Positions 54,379-62,817 of a DNA stretch of 64,000 bases are shown in pieces (within the stretch, counting starts at the first letter, position 1; each line of letters opens with the position of its first letter). Source of the DNA: Mucilaginibacter celer (GTDB taxonomy: Bacteria > Bacteroidota > Bacteroidia > Sphingobacteriales > Sphingobacteriaceae). The stretch is from positions 6,944,001 through 7,008,000 of the forward strand of contig NZ_CP032869.1 of the NCBI RefSeq assembly GCF_003576455.2. The letters are read 5' to 3'. The translations under genes were made by a program, and so were the position numbers. Below the pieces are notes generated by a model, which saw only the letters and a program-made list of their open reading frames with translations, did no database searches and was not told the DNA's origin.

Positions 54379-55680
54379 TTGGCCAATTATAGATATCTAC
54401 CGAAACTGCTTTTGATCCTCGGCCTGTCCGTTCTGCTAGGCCTGGAAGGTTTTTTCAGTTACCAACTCCACGATTTGTCCGCCCGGCAGGAAATGATCAA
54501 GCAGGACCATTCCACCGTCAATAATATTTCCTATGGTCTTTTATCCGTTGATCAGTGGCGGGAAGAAGTAGCCGGAATCGTGAACCGGCAGGTTAAACAT
54601 TTCAAACTTACGTTAAAGCAAAAACAGGAATTACAGGCTGAAGTGGAGTCAGTGCTTTACGCCCTGATCCGCAAAGCCGAGGCCATGGTGGCAAAGAAAC
54701 CTCAAAGTCTCGCCGGAAAGATCCGGAAGCTGGCCGTAAAAACTTTTGTAAAGACCGATAAGATCAAAGCGCAGGTTCCTGATTTCGCGCAGAAGATCAT
54801 CGCCAAAGCCGATAATCCCAATCAGAAAAACAAACTGAGCAACCTGGCCATGGGTAAATTCACCCAGCTGCAGCATACCGATAGCATGGATAGCACCCTG
54901 CGCGCCAATCATGCCTTATTTGAGCGCATGTATCGTAAATACCACGTGCATTCCAAAGCAGAATTAAATGAAAAACTGGGCGGCCAATTACAGGAGATCC
55001 GCACAGCGATGTACCGTTATTGCTTTTTAATGCTCGGCTGCATCCTCGCCGTACTGGCATTATGGTGGATATTGCGCAAACGTACCGAACTGCACGGCAC
55101 TTTATTTATCCTGTCCCTATTGTTCGCCTTTGTCCTGTTGGCCGTGGGCCTGAGCGCTTCGATGATTGAGGTCGACTGCCGGATCAAAACACTGGATTTT
55201 ATGTTACTGGGGGAGCACGTATCCTTTAGAGACCAGGTGCTTTTTTATGAAAGTAAAAGCATTCTGGGCGTAGTGGAAGTACTGGTGAAACAACCCGCCA
55301 TTGATTCGATCGCCGTAGGTGTCCTGATCCTTTGCTTCAGTATCCTTTTCCCGGTGATGAAGCTGACCTCCACCGGCATCCATCTGCTGAGCAAAAAGAA
55401 ACTCGCCGAGAACCGGATCATCAAGTATTTCGCTTTTCGGTCAGGCAAATGGAGCATGGCCGATGTAATTGTGATCGCCGTTCTGATGACCTATATCGGC
55501 CTGAATGGCCTCCTGGACAAGCAGCTCGCCATGCTCAATATTCGCGGCCAGGACCTTACGCTGATCGCCACCAACAACACCGCTTTGCAGCCCGGCTATA
55601 TTGTTTTTATCAGCTTTGTGTTGTACGGCCTGATCCTGTCCACCATCCTGAAATATATAACCCCGGATGATGCCCACTAA
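54379..55680 (+). CDS. PqiA-like membrane protein (copy 1)
   Basis: 433 residues from TTG 54379 (a stop lies three codons upstream and no ATG is in frame before residue 39). Membrane helix 1 (about 8-28) is followed by a roughly 185-residue helical extracytoplasmic domain, then five helices. The C-terminal part FRSGKWSMADVIVIAVLMTYIGL is the paraquat-inducible protein A signature. E. coli PqiA has zinc ribbons and MCE partners; both are absent here. A paralogue follows with no gap (stop and next ATG adjacent). Possibly an envelope lipid or stress function. Confidence 0.82.
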   Translation: MANYRYLPKLLLILGLSVLLGLEGFFSYQLHDLSARQEMIKQDHSTVNNISYGLLSVDQWREEVAGIVNRQVKHFKLTLKQKQELQAEVESVLYALIRKAEAMVAKKPQSLAGKIRKLAVKTFVKTDKIKAQVPDFAQKIIAKADNPNQKNKLSNLAMGKFTQLQHTDSMDSTLRANHALFERMYRKYHVHSKAELNEKLGGQLQEIRTAMYRYCFLMLGCILAVLALWWILRKRTELHGTLFILSLLFAFVLLAVGLSASMIEVDCRIKTLDFMLLGEHVSFRDQVLFYESKSILGVVEVLVKQPAIDSIAVGVLILCFSILFPVMKLTSTGIHLLSKKKLAENRIIKYFAFRSGKWSMADVIVIAVLMTYIGLNGLLDKQLAMLNIRGQDLTLIATNNTALQPGYIVFISFVLYGLILSTILKYITPDDAH

Positions 55681-56973
55681 ATGAAGTACACCGTTTTAAA
55701 TATCATCGTGCTTGCCGGACTCAGCGTATTGCTTGCCGGAGCGGTTTATTCCGGCTATAAACTGGCAGCTACATCCGGCGAACGAGAACAGGTCAAGGAA
55801 GACTATGCTTTATCCAACAGCGTTACTTTCGGTTTATTTTCCATCGATCAGTGGCGGAACCGCATCACCGATGTGCTGAGCAACCAGATCCAGGATTATC
55901 ATATTACCAAAACGCAGCAAAAAGACCTGCTTGTAATGGTCGAAAAGGAGATGCACGGCCTCGTTAGCAAAACCGTAGCCGAGATCAACCAACCTCAGAA
56001 AGGCCTGGGCGGCAAGTTGAAAAAACTGGCTTTCAATACCCTAGTTGATTCCGCCGAATTACAAGCCCAGGTCAGGCCCTTTGCCAAAACCATCGTAGCC
56101 AAAATAAGCAGCCCTCAAAGTGAAAAACGCCTCAAAAACATCGCTGGCAGCAAAGTCAACCAGCTGACCAGCCAGATCTATGACAGCGTGAGCGTAGCCA
56201 ACTACGCCGTCACCAAATACGTTTATAAAAAATACAAGGTGTCCGATCCGATAGCTTTTAACCAGCGCATCGCCCAAAGCCTCAATGTGCTTAAAAAACA
56301 ACTTATTACCTATGTATGCATCATGCTGGGCTGCGTGTTGGCCGCACTCTTATGGTGGTTTACATTACGAAAAAAAATACACCTACAAACCCCGCTGTTC
56401 CTTTTCGGCCTGTTGTTTGCATTTGTCATGCTGGCCACCGGCAGCCTGCTACCCGTTATCGAAGTGGACGCCCGTATCCAGTCGCTAGACCTGGAGCTGC
56501 TGAACGGAAAAGTGGAGTTTAAAAACCAGGTGCTTTTTTACCAGAGCAAAAGCATTTTGGGGATTGTCGAAACCCTGATCAGCCAATCAAAGCCCGACGC
56601 CATCGTCGTAGGCGCACTCATCCTGTTGTTCATCCTGGTACTCCCATTGTTGCGCCTGATTGCCAAAGGCTTATACGTACTCAACCCCAACCGCCTCGGC
56701 CGTAACAACATCGTCCGCTACCTAACCTTCGAACTGGGCAAATGGGATATGTCCGATGTTATGATCGTCGGCATGCTGATGACCTATATCGGCTTGAACG
56801 GCATCCTGAAAAGTCAGCTGTCAGGTTTAAATATTCACAGCGGATCCCTGAATGTCATCACCTCCAACGGCACCTCGCTGCAACCCGGCTATTTTATTTT
56901 CGCGAGTTATGTTCTGTTCGCCGCAGCGCTCTCCTATATTTTAAAACGCGTTTCACCTAACGATCGCTTATGA
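55681..56973 (+). CDS. PqiA-like membrane protein (copy 2)
   Basis: 430 residues, a clear paralogue of copy 1 over the whole length: YALSNSVTFGLFSIDQWRNR matches YGLLSVDQWREE, QVLFYQSKSILGIVETL matches QVLFYESKSILGVVEVL, and FELGKWDMSDVMIVGMLMTYIGLNG matches the PqiA signature of copy 1. The same topology applies: one N-terminal helix, an extracytoplasmic domain, then a multi-helix part. The two arose by tandem duplication and may form a heterodimer. The next small gene overlaps by 4 bp (ATGA). Confidence 0.82.
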   Translation: MKYTVLNIIVLAGLSVLLAGAVYSGYKLAATSGEREQVKEDYALSNSVTFGLFSIDQWRNRITDVLSNQIQDYHITKTQQKDLLVMVEKEMHGLVSKTVAEINQPQKGLGGKLKKLAFNTLVDSAELQAQVRPFAKTIVAKISSPQSEKRLKNIAGSKVNQLTSQIYDSVSVANYAVTKYVYKKYKVSDPIAFNQRIAQSLNVLKKQLITYVCIMLGCVLAALLWWFTLRKKIHLQTPLFLFGLLFAFVMLATGSLLPVIEVDARIQSLDLELLNGKVEFKNQVLFYQSKSILGIVETLISQSKPDAIVVGALILLFILVLPLLRLIAKGLYVLNPNRLGRNNIVRYLTFELGKWDMSDVMIVGMLMTYIGLNGILKSQLSGLNIHSGSLNVITSNGTSLQPGYFIFASYVLFAAALSYILKRVSPNDRL

Positions 56974-57188
56974 AAACATCACCCGGAAAGCAAGATCAAA
57001 CCCTGTTATTGGCTGCACTTGTCGCAAGTGCCATGACTATAGGTACATTAAGCTGGTTATGCCTGACCAGGAGCGGAAAAACATTTGTAAAATCCAGGAT
57101 TAAAGACCTGGCAGCCCTATGGATATGCCGTGATACCGGGTTCTCCCATAGAATAATACGCCCTGTAATGGATGAAATCGTTGACTAG
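56970..57188 (+). CDS. Small single-helix membrane protein in the PqiA-like operon
   Basis: 72 residues overlapping the preceding stop by 4 bp, so coupled to it. One membrane helix (TLLLAALVASAMTIGTLSWLCL, about 11-32) and a basic C-terminal part. The layout resembles YtxH-like small membrane proteins, but the motif match is weak. Perhaps an accessory subunit of the PqiA-like pair. Confidence 0.6.
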   Translation: MKTSPGKQDQTLLLAALVASAMTIGTLSWLCLTRSGKTFVKSRIKDLAALWICRDTGFSHRIIRPVMDEIVD

Positions 57189-57586
57189 GCCTGTCATGGA
57201 ATCATAGATTGAAATATAATTGCCGGATGACTTATGTGGGAAACAAAAAGGATAGTATTGAACAAAGAGCAAATTGGATATTCTGAAGCCGTTGAGCAAT
57301 TTGTTCCGGAAAGGAATCCATCGAATTCTGTTATACTTTAATCATGCTATCTACCCGAGCTTTATGTTTGAAATGTGATTTCATCAACACAAGTCATTCG
57401 TCAAATGGGTGCGGAAAAGCATGGATTAATTATAACGGAATTTCTAATAAATCACGGCCAACTTGATCTAAGTACTTGCGCGGTAGATCCTATTTAAATA
57501 ATTTTTGAATAATAAGGTCCTGTATGTTTTTGCTGGTGAATGAGTTAAATAGAAGTTCGAGGGGGTGCCCGTTAAGGATCCTAAAT
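57189..57586. other. Gene-free region
   Basis: About 400 bp between the PqiA-like operon and the convergent barrel gene. No credible reading frame, repeat or RNA was recognised before the bidirectional terminator at its right end. Confidence 0.4.
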
Positions 57587-57616
57587 AAAAAAAGGCCCCA
57601 GCGGGGCCTTTTTTTA
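57587..57616. terminator. Bidirectional terminator
   Basis: AAAAAAAGGCCCC / GGGGCCTTTTTTT with an AGC loop, a GC-rich stem with A- and T-runs on its two sides, so it works for both strands. It overlaps the very end of the minus-strand barrel gene. Confidence 0.92.
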
Positions 57617-58195
57617 TTTCACGTCACGTTTGACCTTGTTAAGAGTGCGCTTTCCGGGGAGATAGACCTGGAAACCAAATGATAAACCAAGACTACTTTG
57701 GTAGCCCGCGTTGCCAAAGCCTCCAACACCCTGGTATTTGACCATTGTCTCTAAGCCAATATTTGGCGTAACAAAATAGGCAAAGCCCGGTCCGAAACTA
57801 AAGTCCAATCCATTGGTGTGGCCCCCGCCATCGCTGACATTGATCCCGCCAAGACCGACTGTTCCTTCTCCAAAAAAACGCCCGTGTTTAACTACTTCCA
57901 TGTCTGCCCCCGTATAATAGCGTCCGAGTCCGCCGATTCCGTAGGTTACCGTAGTAGCCGAAGCTTTTGCTGTTTGTATCCCAAGGTTGACATACCCGCC
58001 CAATGCGACATTGTCTTTTACAAACCAGGCCGCCTTTGGCGTCAGGTCAAGACTGAATATTTTGGAGTTATCCAGTCCAAGGCTGATATTGGACAAACTG
58101 CCGCCCACCATCACATTTCCCTGCTGGATCTGGGCGTTAACGATAGTCACTTGCGCTACCGCGGCAAGTAACATTAACAAGAATATTTTTTTCAT
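57614..58195 (-). CDS. Outer-membrane beta-barrel protein
   Basis: About 193 residues from ATG 58195 (KKIFLLMLLAAVAQVTIVNA), which gives a clean signal peptide; the frame is open 12 codons further but that part is unlike a leader. The mature part is an eight-strand-type barrel (QGNVMVGGSLSNISLGLDN, VKDNVALGGYVNLGIQTAK, RYYTGADM, FFGEGTVGLGGINVS, FSFGPGFAYFVTPNIGLE, SSLGLSFGFQVYL) similar to porin-family OmpW/Opa-like proteins of Bacteroidota. It lies 16 bp after the OmpA-like gene and is probably co-transcribed. Confidence 0.8.
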   Translation of the reverse strand: MKKIFLLMLLAAVAQVTIVNAQIQQGNVMVGGSLSNISLGLDNSKIFSLDLTPKAAWFVKDNVALGGYVNLGIQTAKASATTVTYGIGGLGRYYTGADMEVVKHGRFFGEGTVGLGGINVSDGGGHTNGLDFSFGPGFAYFVTPNIGLETMVKYQGVGGFGNAGYQSSLGLSFGFQVYLPGKRTLNKVKRDVK

Positions 58196-58211
58196 TTTGC
58201 TTGATTTTGAT

Positions 58212-59543
58212 TTAAAATAAGGTGAATTCAACCCTGCGGTTTTGCTGGCGGCCGGCAGCTGTTTTGTTACTTGCTATAGGCTGTGTCTGGCCATAACCCG
58301 TCGCTTCAATCCGTGATGCATTAGCTCCTTGCGCAACCAGGTAAGCTTTAACTGCTTCCGCGCGGTTTTTCGAAAGACGCATATTCAAATCAGCAGACCC
58401 TGTGTTATCGGTGTGGCCTGCCAGTTTCAGACTGAAGTTCTTTTCAACCAATAAGGCAGCAACCTTATTTAAGGTCGCAAATGAATGTGCACGAATACTC
58501 GCTTTGCCCAGGTCGAATTCCAGGTTGCGGATTGCTTCATCAACCACTTTGCGGTCTTCTTCTGTAACAATTACTTTTTGCTGGAATACCGGTACGACGC
58601 GTTTAATCGGGCAACCTGCGCCATCAACCTGCGTGCTGTCGTTCAGCACGGTGCCGGGGCATTTATCAAATTTATTGGCAACACCGTCATGGTCATCATC
58701 GGCCATGTCCATTGCATATTGCTGCTGGTCTGCCTGGCGTTTTGCTTCTGCTACTGCAAGACGGTTACGCAGTTCTGCACTTTCTGCTGCATTGGCTTCA
58801 CGCAGCGCCGCTATCGGGCTGTAGTTTTGTAATTGGGAAGCTTTCTTTTTTCCAAAAGCGATCTCTATACCTGCATGGGCATAAGAATAGCGATCGTTTA
58901 AACTACCAGCCACGCCATCAAAACGGTTCGTCTTCATAAATCCTACGGTATACCCCAAATCGATATTGACTGCCTTAGAAACACCAATCTTAAAACCGGC
59001 ACCAACGGGAACAAACCAGTTACGCCGATAGCCGATATTGTCACTGTTTGGCGTGTTGTAAGCTATAGCATTGTAAGACATATAACCCGCACCGGCTGTC
59101 AGGTAAGGCGATAATAACGACCGCTGGTGATTCAGGCTCATGTTTGCAATGGTGAAATTAGCGCTAACTGAACCTGACCATTCGATACGGGTATCGAAAC
59201 GGCTGGCGTCCTGTGCTTGTGACGAGGACGCGAGCGAATTTGCATATGCGCCTTTTACGTGACCCATCAGGAAATCGGCCTGCAGGCCAAAACTCGGTAA
59301 AATTTGTTTTTTGATGTAAGCGCCATAGCCCCAGTCTGCCTGTGTCTTTTTAAAATCGCCATTGTTGCTGTTATTGAAAGGCGTGTAATGCGTCAGGATG
59401 CCACCATTGAGCCCAAGGGACCAGGTACGGAAGGCCTTCCTGTCAAAGCGCATGGTGTCCGTCGCGTTGTTCTGTGCGAAGACTGTAGCCGGGCCGCATA
59501 TTATTGCCGCGGCTATCGCTACATGTTTAAGTTTCATTTTCAT
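58212..59543 (-). CDS. OmpA-family outer-membrane protein
   Basis: 443 residues. Signal peptide (KHVAIAAAIICGPATVFAQ), N-terminal beta-barrel (about 40-235), a coiled linker (EANAAESAELRNRLAVAEAKRQAD), a calcium-binding thrombospondin-3-like repeat (DDDHDGVANKFDKCPGTV) and a C-terminal OmpA peptidoglycan-binding domain (about 330-443, LAGHTDNTGSADLNMRLSKNRAEAVKAYL). The domain ties the outer membrane to the cell wall. Paired with the smaller barrel gene in one operon. Confidence 0.93.
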   Translation of the reverse strand: MKMKLKHVAIAAAIICGPATVFAQNNATDTMRFDRKAFRTWSLGLNGGILTHYTPFNNSNNGDFKKTQADWGYGAYIKKQILPSFGLQADFLMGHVKGAYANSLASSSQAQDASRFDTRIEWSGSVSANFTIANMSLNHQRSLLSPYLTAGAGYMSYNAIAYNTPNSDNIGYRRNWFVPVGAGFKIGVSKAVNIDLGYTVGFMKTNRFDGVAGSLNDRYSYAHAGIEIAFGKKKASQLQNYSPIAALREANAAESAELRNRLAVAEAKRQADQQQYAMDMADDDHDGVANKFDKCPGTVLNDSTQVDGAGCPIKRVVPVFQQKVIVTEEDRKVVDEAIRNLEFDLGKASIRAHSFATLNKVAALLVEKNFSLKLAGHTDNTGSADLNMRLSKNRAEAVKAYLVAQGANASRIEATGYGQTQPIASNKTAAGRQQNRRVEFTLF

Positions 59544-59712
59544 AGTTGTAGAATTTTATCTGCCCAAAACAACGAATGGAAACCCAAACCTTGGAGTCGG
59601 TTCGACGAAATGCCCATTTGATCAGACGGAAAGTAACTTTGCTTCGGCGGGCTCCTCACCAACCGCCTCCAGCGTAGTTGGAATGGATGCGGAACGATTG
59701 TATCTTAGCTTT

Positions 59713-60426
59713 ATGGAACAAATGCTTAATTGCCTGGTGATCGACGATGATCCCGAAGTGAATGCCTACGTATGTGAAATGGTAGAACAAACTCCTTTCC
59801 TTCGCCTGGCGGGCAGTTACGACAATGCCCCGGCTGCTTTAAATATGCTGGAAACCGGCGGCATCCATTTACTGATATTAGATATCAATTTACCGGGCAT
59901 AGATGGGGTGACCTTTGCAGGCACCTTGAAAAACATGCCCGGAAATGCCGGGCCACGGGTGATTTTGATCAGCGGGTCGCGTGAATATGCGGTTGACGGT
60001 TATAAGGTAGATGCGATAGACTATTTGGTAAAGCCGTTTTCGTACGAAGATTTTTACCGGGCTGCAGCGAAAGCACGTGGACAGGCGCTGAATACTAAAC
60101 CTTCATCGCCAAACGACTTTCTGTTTTTAAAAGTCGAAAGGGACCTGTTAAAGGTCAATATTCATGAGATCACCTATCTTGAAAGTTTCAAAGATTATGT
60201 GAAAGTTTTTACAGGTGAAAAAATGATCGTAGCCTTGTCTACGCTGAAAGCATTGGAAGATCGCCTTGCAGGCCATCGCTTTATGCGCGTCCATCGATCA
60301 TTTATCGTTAACCTTGATAAGATCGATCATATCCAAAACCTGACGATAAGGTTCGGAAAAACTATTATTCCGGTTACGGAGCAATATCGCGAAGCATTTA
60401 CTGCCGCATTCCGTGAATGGCTGTGA
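59713..60426 (+). CDS. LytTR-family response regulator
   Basis: 237 residues from ATG 59713, the start that gives the receiver LNCLVIDDDPEVNAYVC; the open frame reaches far upstream to 59398 but that part overlaps the divergent OmpA gene. Receiver Asp is in LLILDINLPGIDG, Lys in YLVKPFSYED. The LytTR DNA-binding domain begins FLFLKVERDLLKVNIHEITYLES and includes HRFMRVHRSFIVNLDKI. Such regulators pair with LytS/HisKA-type kinases; a candidate kinase lies two genes downstream (61016-62668). Confidence 0.93.
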   Translation: MEQMLNCLVIDDDPEVNAYVCEMVEQTPFLRLAGSYDNAPAALNMLETGGIHLLILDINLPGIDGVTFAGTLKNMPGNAGPRVILISGSREYAVDGYKVDAIDYLVKPFSYEDFYRAAAKARGQALNTKPSSPNDFLFLKVERDLLKVNIHEITYLESFKDYVKVFTGEKMIVALSTLKALEDRLAGHRFMRVHRSFIVNLDKIDHIQNLTIRFGKTIIPVTEQYREAFTAAFREWL

Positions 60427-60530
60427 CGGACAATAGTGTATTTTCGTCGGCTGACTCTTAGTTTTCGTCGAACCGGCTTGGCGGTTTTTTTCCAACAGCG
60501 TTGATTTGAATAAAATTTAAATCTACGACC

Positions 60531-60974
60531 ATGAAAAAGATTATTATGATTGCCCTGATGCTTAGTTTAGGGATTGCGGCCAAAGCCGAGTCAAAGAGCG
60601 ACTCTACTAAACGGGATACAGTTAAAATAAATAACCAGCTGCGAAAACTTCAGGAAAAGCTAACTGACCTGCAAACCGAGCTGACGAAGGTACAAAACAG
60701 GCTTCCTGGTGAGCAATCAGCCGCCGAAGAAGCAGCTAATAGCTCTACAGCAGCACAGGAGAAAAGTAAGCGGGCTGCAAATTCTGCATTGGGTGGTGAC
60801 GCCGGCGATAACCGCAAAGCGGCAAAGGCCGCAAAAAAAGCGGCAAGAGAAACCGGAGATGCCGAAGATGCCGCCAACAAGGTCAGGAAAGACCAGGACA
60901 AGATTAGAGATCTAAATAAGGATATCGATAAAACGAACGAGAAGATAGCCAAACTACAGCGCGGTGATTCCTAA
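60531..60974 (+). CDS. Secreted coiled-coil protein, Ala/Lys-rich
   Basis: 147 residues. A signal peptide (IIMIALMLSLGIAAKAES) is followed by two heptad regions (about 32-65, LRKLQEKLTDLQTELTKVQNRL, and about 100-145) joined by an Ala/Asn/Gly/Lys linker (SALGGDAGDNRKAAKAAKKA). No enzyme motif. It may be a periplasmic structural or adhesion-like protein. No family was recognised. It lies between the response regulator and the kinase, 105 bp and 42 bp from them. Confidence 0.7.
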   Translation: MKKIIMIALMLSLGIAAKAESKSDSTKRDTVKINNQLRKLQEKLTDLQTELTKVQNRLPGEQSAAEEAANSSTAAQEKSKRAANSALGGDAGDNRKAAKAAKKAARETGDAEDAANKVRKDQDKIRDLNKDIDKTNEKIAKLQRGDS

Positions 60975-61015
60975 AACTTTACCGCGAAAAATGTTGTTTA
61001 CCGTACATTACCCTT

Positions 61016-62668
61016 ATGACAACAAAGGCCGACAATTTCTCGCATATCGTTAACCGTATCTTGATCATATTCCTGTTGTTTACCTTTTTGGTAACAACAG
61101 GATCTTTTGTTTTAAGGCACACGATAACCGTCAAACTTGATAAACTGGGCGCGCAATTGAAAAGCCCTTCTTATAAAGAAAGCATCAGCGCGTTGCTGGT
61201 TGACCTGGATGTGGCTGAAAATAGCTTTCAGAAAGCGACCACTGATGGCAACCCGTCCGACTTGATCATTTACCAACGGAGACTTGATACGATTTTCCAT
61301 GGCATGAGTGCGATTATTGATCATTACAGGCAGGGTGGAGACACTACGCTCCCGGAAAGCCGCAGGCAGTTGGAACAAAAGCTGCAACAAAAACTGGAAC
61401 TGTCAACACAATTATTCGGTCTGCGAAAACATTTTGACTCTTTGCTTAGGGTCACGACTTTTGACCGTATCCACAATCGCATGAGGTTTATGCGACCTGC
61501 TTCTGTAAGCATTAAAACCGATACGGTAGTTACCACTAAAAAAGAAACGACTAAAAATAGCTTGCTACGCAGGCTGAAGGATGCCTTGCATGCTACACAT
61601 TCAGTCAAAGTGCTTACCGTTCGTCAGCAACAAAAGGAAAGGGCTGGACTATCTGACGCCGCCGCCAAAAGCCTGTTAGCCCAATTGGGGTCGCAATACG
61701 GCAGGATGGCATTATCCGGGCAAGCCCTCGTCTCTGCTAATCTTAATCTATTGACGGAGCTTCGGCAGCTTACGGGCCAATTACAAGATATTGATCAGAT
61801 CGCCTATGAACGCAGCAGGGAGGCAACCTTACAAGCTTATGCATCAGCAACACGCGATTTAAATACGTTCACCGGTATTGCACTGATCGCTGTACTGATC
61901 TTTATCGTTTTACTTATCGCTTACGTTCGCCGGGCAGGCTGGGCTGAAAAGCGGATCCGTATAGAAAACGGGCGTGCGATCAGATTAGCTGGCCAAAAAT
62001 CGGAGATTTTAGCAATTATGAGCCATGAGATCCGGAATAAATTGATGGCGATCAACGGTGCTGTTTCAACAATCAAAAAAACACCCTTAACTGACCAGCA
62101 GGAACAAAAGATTGGATCTATTACATTGGCTTCGGGGCTGGTCCTGGAAACCATTAATAATGTTTTGGATGCCACTAAAATGGAGCGAGGATATGCGGAC
62201 GATAACAAATATGAACCCTTTAATCCTAAGAATGCATTGCGTGACGCAGTAGAAGCCATGCGATTTATGGCTGAGAATAAAAAACTGGAATTAAAATTGC
62301 AAATGAACAGTGATGAGGGAATAACAGTTCATGGAGACAGCTTCCGCCTCAAACAAGTCCTTTTGAATTTAATAAGCAATGCGATCAAATACACACAATC
62401 AGGATCAATATTGGTTAACGGAAAACTCATCGGTTACGATTGGGGCTATCAGCTTAAGGTAGAAGTGACGGATACAGGCGTTGGTATACCTCAAAGTAAG
62501 CAAGCGCAATTATTCACGCCTTATTATCAGGCGGGCGGCCAAAAGCCAGGTACTGGCCTTGGATTGTATTTATGTAAACAATTGATCACCCGTCAGGGCG
62601 GAAACATCAGTCTGGAAAGCTTGGAAGGAAAGGGTACGACAGTCTTTTTTGAAATTCCATATACTTAA
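61016..62668 (+). CDS. Membrane sensor histidine kinase with extracytoplasmic helical domain
   Basis: 550 residues. Helix 1 (about 14-38), a long alpha-helical extracytoplasmic domain (about 39-280) and helix 2 (about 283-303, GIALIAVLIFIVLLIAYV) precede the HisKA domain with phospho-His337 in IMSHEIRNKLMAINGAV. HATPase_c follows (VLLNLISNAIKYTQSG, DTGVGIPQSKQAQLF, GTGLGLYLCKQLI). No receiver or HAMP was recognised. Probable partner of the LytTR regulator two genes upstream. Signal unknown. Confidence 0.92.
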   Translation: MTTKADNFSHIVNRILIIFLLFTFLVTTGSFVLRHTITVKLDKLGAQLKSPSYKESISALLVDLDVAENSFQKATTDGNPSDLIIYQRRLDTIFHGMSAIIDHYRQGGDTTLPESRRQLEQKLQQKLELSTQLFGLRKHFDSLLRVTTFDRIHNRMRFMRPASVSIKTDTVVTTKKETTKNSLLRRLKDALHATHSVKVLTVRQQQKERAGLSDAAAKSLLAQLGSQYGRMALSGQALVSANLNLLTELRQLTGQLQDIDQIAYERSREATLQAYASATRDLNTFTGIALIAVLIFIVLLIAYVRRAGWAEKRIRIENGRAIRLAGQKSEILAIMSHEIRNKLMAINGAVSTIKKTPLTDQQEQKIGSITLASGLVLETINNVLDATKMERGYADDNKYEPFNPKNALRDAVEAMRFMAENKKLELKLQMNSDEGITVHGDSFRLKQVLLNLISNAIKYTQSGSILVNGKLIGYDWGYQLKVEVTDTGVGIPQSKQAQLFTPYYQAGGQKPGTGLGLYLCKQLITRQGGNISLESLEGKGTTVFFEIPYT

Positions 62669-62817
62669 AAGCATGATCGCAATGACCTTGTAAGCGGGCA
62701 GTTAGTAGATATTCTGTAAGTAATTCGAATCTTATTAATTTATATAACTACACGTTTATTTCAACAATTCGGAGGTTTTTAAGTTATAAGTGGAAACATT
62801 TAAAAGCCCAAATAACC

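Noticed and set aside
59398..59712. Upstream extension of the LytTR regulator frame
   Set aside because: It overlaps the divergent OmpA gene and the receiver domain begins at 59713.
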